A stretch of DNA of 64,000 nt from Syngnathus acus (taxonomy: Eukaryota; Chordata; Actinopteri; Syngnathiformes; Syngnathidae). The notes under the pieces were generated by a model. The model saw nothing but the letters and a program-made list of their open reading frames with translations, was not told the origin of the DNA and ran no database searches. The position numbers were made by a program, and so were the translations under genes. The DNA is taken from the NCBI RefSeq assembly GCF_901709675.1, contig NC_051106.1, forward strand, positions 9,374,001 through 9,438,000. Reading direction: 5' to 3'. Positions 62,140 to 64,000 of the stretch are shown piece by piece; positions within the stretch are counted from its first letter, which is position 1, and each line of letters opens with the position of its first letter.

Positions 62140-62340
62140 CACTTCCTGCGGAAGATGATAGATCTAGCTAATTACCCCACGTTGCCAAAGCCGATCGCAC
62201 ATGACAAGCGTTTGTCTCAGTGGTAAAAATCTGCATTGGCTCCGGCATGCGCCGCATAGCTGATGCTATATGATTATTCATGAGCTGGAATCAAAGGAGA
62301 GGAAGACGTTATCAGATGCCTCATGTGAATGGGATTGTTG
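62140..62340. promoter_or_regulatory. Candidate conserved element just ahead of the leader exon
   Basis: GATCTAGCTAATTACCCCAC, AAGCCGATCGCACATGACAA, CATGCGCCGCATAGCTGATG and ATGATTATTCATGAGCTGGA form a repeat-free, CpG-retaining block within 50-250 bp of the exon at 62391. It could be a conserved intronic enhancer or a flanking regulatory region. Confidence 0.3.
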
Positions 62341-62390
62341 TGAAAATGATTTTAATGATGTATATTCTCCCTCTTTTTCCTTCAATGTAG

Positions 62391-62500
62391 AAAATGAGTC
62401 TGGAGGAGATGTGGTGAGCGTTTCCTCTCCAAGTGAACGGCAGTAGGTTACAGTGGAAGCAGAGGTCGGGAAGAAGTGTCACAACGCCAAACCATTGCAG
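62391..62500 (+). other. myt1l: Inferred noncoding leader exon of myt1l
   Basis: A textbook acceptor (TTCTCCCTCTTTTTCC then TTCAATGTAG, ending 62390) and a CATTGCAG/GTAGAG donor at 62501 bound 110 bp of non-repetitive sequence. It has stops in all three + frames when read from its start, so it is leader rather than coding. The flanking texture changes sharply at both edges, as for a real exon. The gene assignment is by synteny with EIPR1-MYT1L. MYT1L is a CCHHC zinc-finger transcription factor of neurons with several noncoding 5' exons in mammals. The start-codon exon must lie beyond 64000. Confidence 0.45.
62394..62417 (+). CDS. Candidate 7-codon upstream ORF in inferred myt1l leader
   Basis: ATG at 62394 opens MSLEEMW and stops at TGA (62415-62417). 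The preceding AAA gives A at -3, a favourable start context, and the next base is A. It begins three bases after the acceptor. Confidence 0.3.
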   Translation: MSLEEMW

Positions 62501-62604
62501 GTAGAGTGCAACCCCTCGGGTTCTCTCAAAAAAATTCCATTGTCATATTTTGTCAAAATGCCAACTATAACAAGGTACATGCATTATGACAATCGGATCA
62601 AATG

Positions 62605-62722
62605 AAAGAATTTTGAAGAGCTGAACTAATCGACTATCAAACTCATGATATATGATCTGATTATCTGATCACTCGATTAAATAATCGATTCTAGAAATAT
62701 TTGATCGTGACAGCCCGAAAAA
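62605..62722. mobile_element. Degenerate ATCGATTAATCG-type repeat fragment
   Basis: CACTCGATTAAATAATCGAT, then TTGATCGTGACAGCCCGAAA, resembles a common fish DNA-transposon remnant ending in GTGACAGCCCTA. It is recognised from memory, and termini are not clear. Confidence 0.4.
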
Positions 62723-64000
62723 AATATTATTACAAATGATCTATTATTCATTTGACCACCTCTTGAAGCAACATCTTAACATATGTCATTTTTATTATTT
62801 TCAATTAAAAAATTGCATTCATTATTTTTATTATAGTTATTTTGATATCATTTTCTTTTTTCTTTTTTTTAATTAGCAACTTATTCTCGCTAAGTACCCA
62901 GGAAATAGGTGCCATGTACCTTGTTCCTACGTCAAAACAAGGTCACTACCCAGGGCACTTTGTTGAACATTAGACACAATGGACGTCACACTCAAATTGT
63001 TTTTGTGCAACATCAGCGGTGTTCCACTTTCAAGGTTCCACAAGCAATATTTTCCAGCTCGGATTGCGTAGTAAATTGGCACAAAAACAGATTTTCTATC
63101 ATTACCAGCAAAGAGGTTGTTGCGCTGGTGTTCTGATCAGAGCGCTTCATGCTCAAAGCACATCAGTGGTACCCAGAAGGGCATATTTCCACACTGGTTA
63201 TAAAGTCCACACCAAATCTCTGTCTCCATCTTTCTCGGTCGTTCACTCACTCTGTCTCGTTCTCACTCGGTGCCCACTCAGACGTGGAAAGCTCGGCAGC
63301 CTTTCACGCTAATTCAGATGCACTTAGCATCGGGTTGGCACACGTTTGCTGTCACTCGATGATGCATGGCGCAGCTATTTGCAGAGAAATTTGATCATGC
63401 CGATGGAGGTTTGGTGGCTCTCTCGTGCTGCTTGGATGGAATACCAATATGTGTATTTTTTTTTTGCATGGATGTGCGTGTGTGTTTGTGAGAGGGCGGG
63501 ATTGGTTCCCATGTGTGAAACATTCTCCCAAAACTTGAAGGTGAAACAAAGACAAAGTGATGATTGTGTGACATGTTTTGACAGATTTCTTTTCATCCGT
63601 CCCTGTTAACAAAATTCTAAGCACACACGGTCCTATCTTAAAGCCTGTGTAGCTTACCATGTTTCATTTATGGTGAGATTATTAATCGTGTCCATCAAAA
63701 GCTAATTTTATTTATATTATGCTCACTTTCCCCCTTTTTAAAATTCCACATTCATTTTAGCCTGAATAGCTCACATATCTTTTCTGTTTAAAATGCAGCC
63801 AACTTAATAAAATATCCAACGGTTGACAAATAGAAGGTTCTAATGTGAAGTGCTTTTTCAATTGTATAACTGCCTTTTATTCCGGGTGTAATTGGCACTT
63901 GAAATGATGGAATGTGCTTCCTCCTTATTGTGAGTATGCGGACCAACTTTTTTTTTTCTTTCTTTAAATGACTTTTCTAATTTAGTTTAGTGATTTATAT
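62723..64000 (+). other. Inferred intron continuing past the window
   Basis: This is AT-rich noncoding sequence after the leader exon. I see no exon with good splice signals, no RNA gene and no clear repeat apart from short T-runs and a G/T-rich patch near 63470-63490. Confidence 0.45.

Overview
The window reads as vertebrate, most likely teleost fish, nuclear DNA. Coding sequence is sparse and split by GT-AG introns, CA/TG microsatellites are frequent, and there are several short non-autonomous DNA transposons of types common in fish. Base composition and repeats do not fix the species. A pipefish/seahorse-type genome is a guess from the 170-bp MITE only.

Positions 1-7348 hold the 3' part of one recognisable protein gene on the + strand: EIPR1 (formerly TSSC1), a WD40-repeat partner of the EARP and GARP vesicle-tethering complexes. 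Four exons (669-805, 5171-5338, 6161-6328, 7174-7348) join in a consistent phase and give 215 codons plus a stop. About 170 N-terminal residues lie upstream of the window.

Positions 7349 to about 40555 hold no protein-coding gene that I can support. They contain simple repeats, two well-preserved mobile elements (a 170-bp TA-flanked MITE and a 329-bp hAT-like element with an intact 8-bp target duplication), older repeat fragments, and several stretches that look like conserved non-coding elements. That last reading is a judgement of texture and motif content, not an alignment.

Positions 40556-41731 look like a promoter and 5' leader: G-quadruplex-capable tracts, a TATA-like box, a perfect GTAAGT donor at 41208 and a second noncoding-type exon at 41564-41731. 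Another leader-type exon lies at 62391-62500. In tetrapods the gene beyond EIPR1's 3' end, in the same orientation, is MYT1L, a neuronal zinc-finger transcription factor with noncoding leader exons. I therefore infer that 40.6-64 kb is the 5' end of a myt1l gene. No MYT1L coding exon is in the window.

The most striking find is at 60215-61290, in the inferred myt1l leader intron. A 198-bp tandem repeat of nearly four units carries three near-consensus RE1/NRSE (REST-binding) motifs, with a fourth inverted copy just upstream, and a (GT)83 tract follows about 360 bp later. If real, this is a repeat-amplified neuronal silencer cluster inside a neuronal transcription-factor gene.
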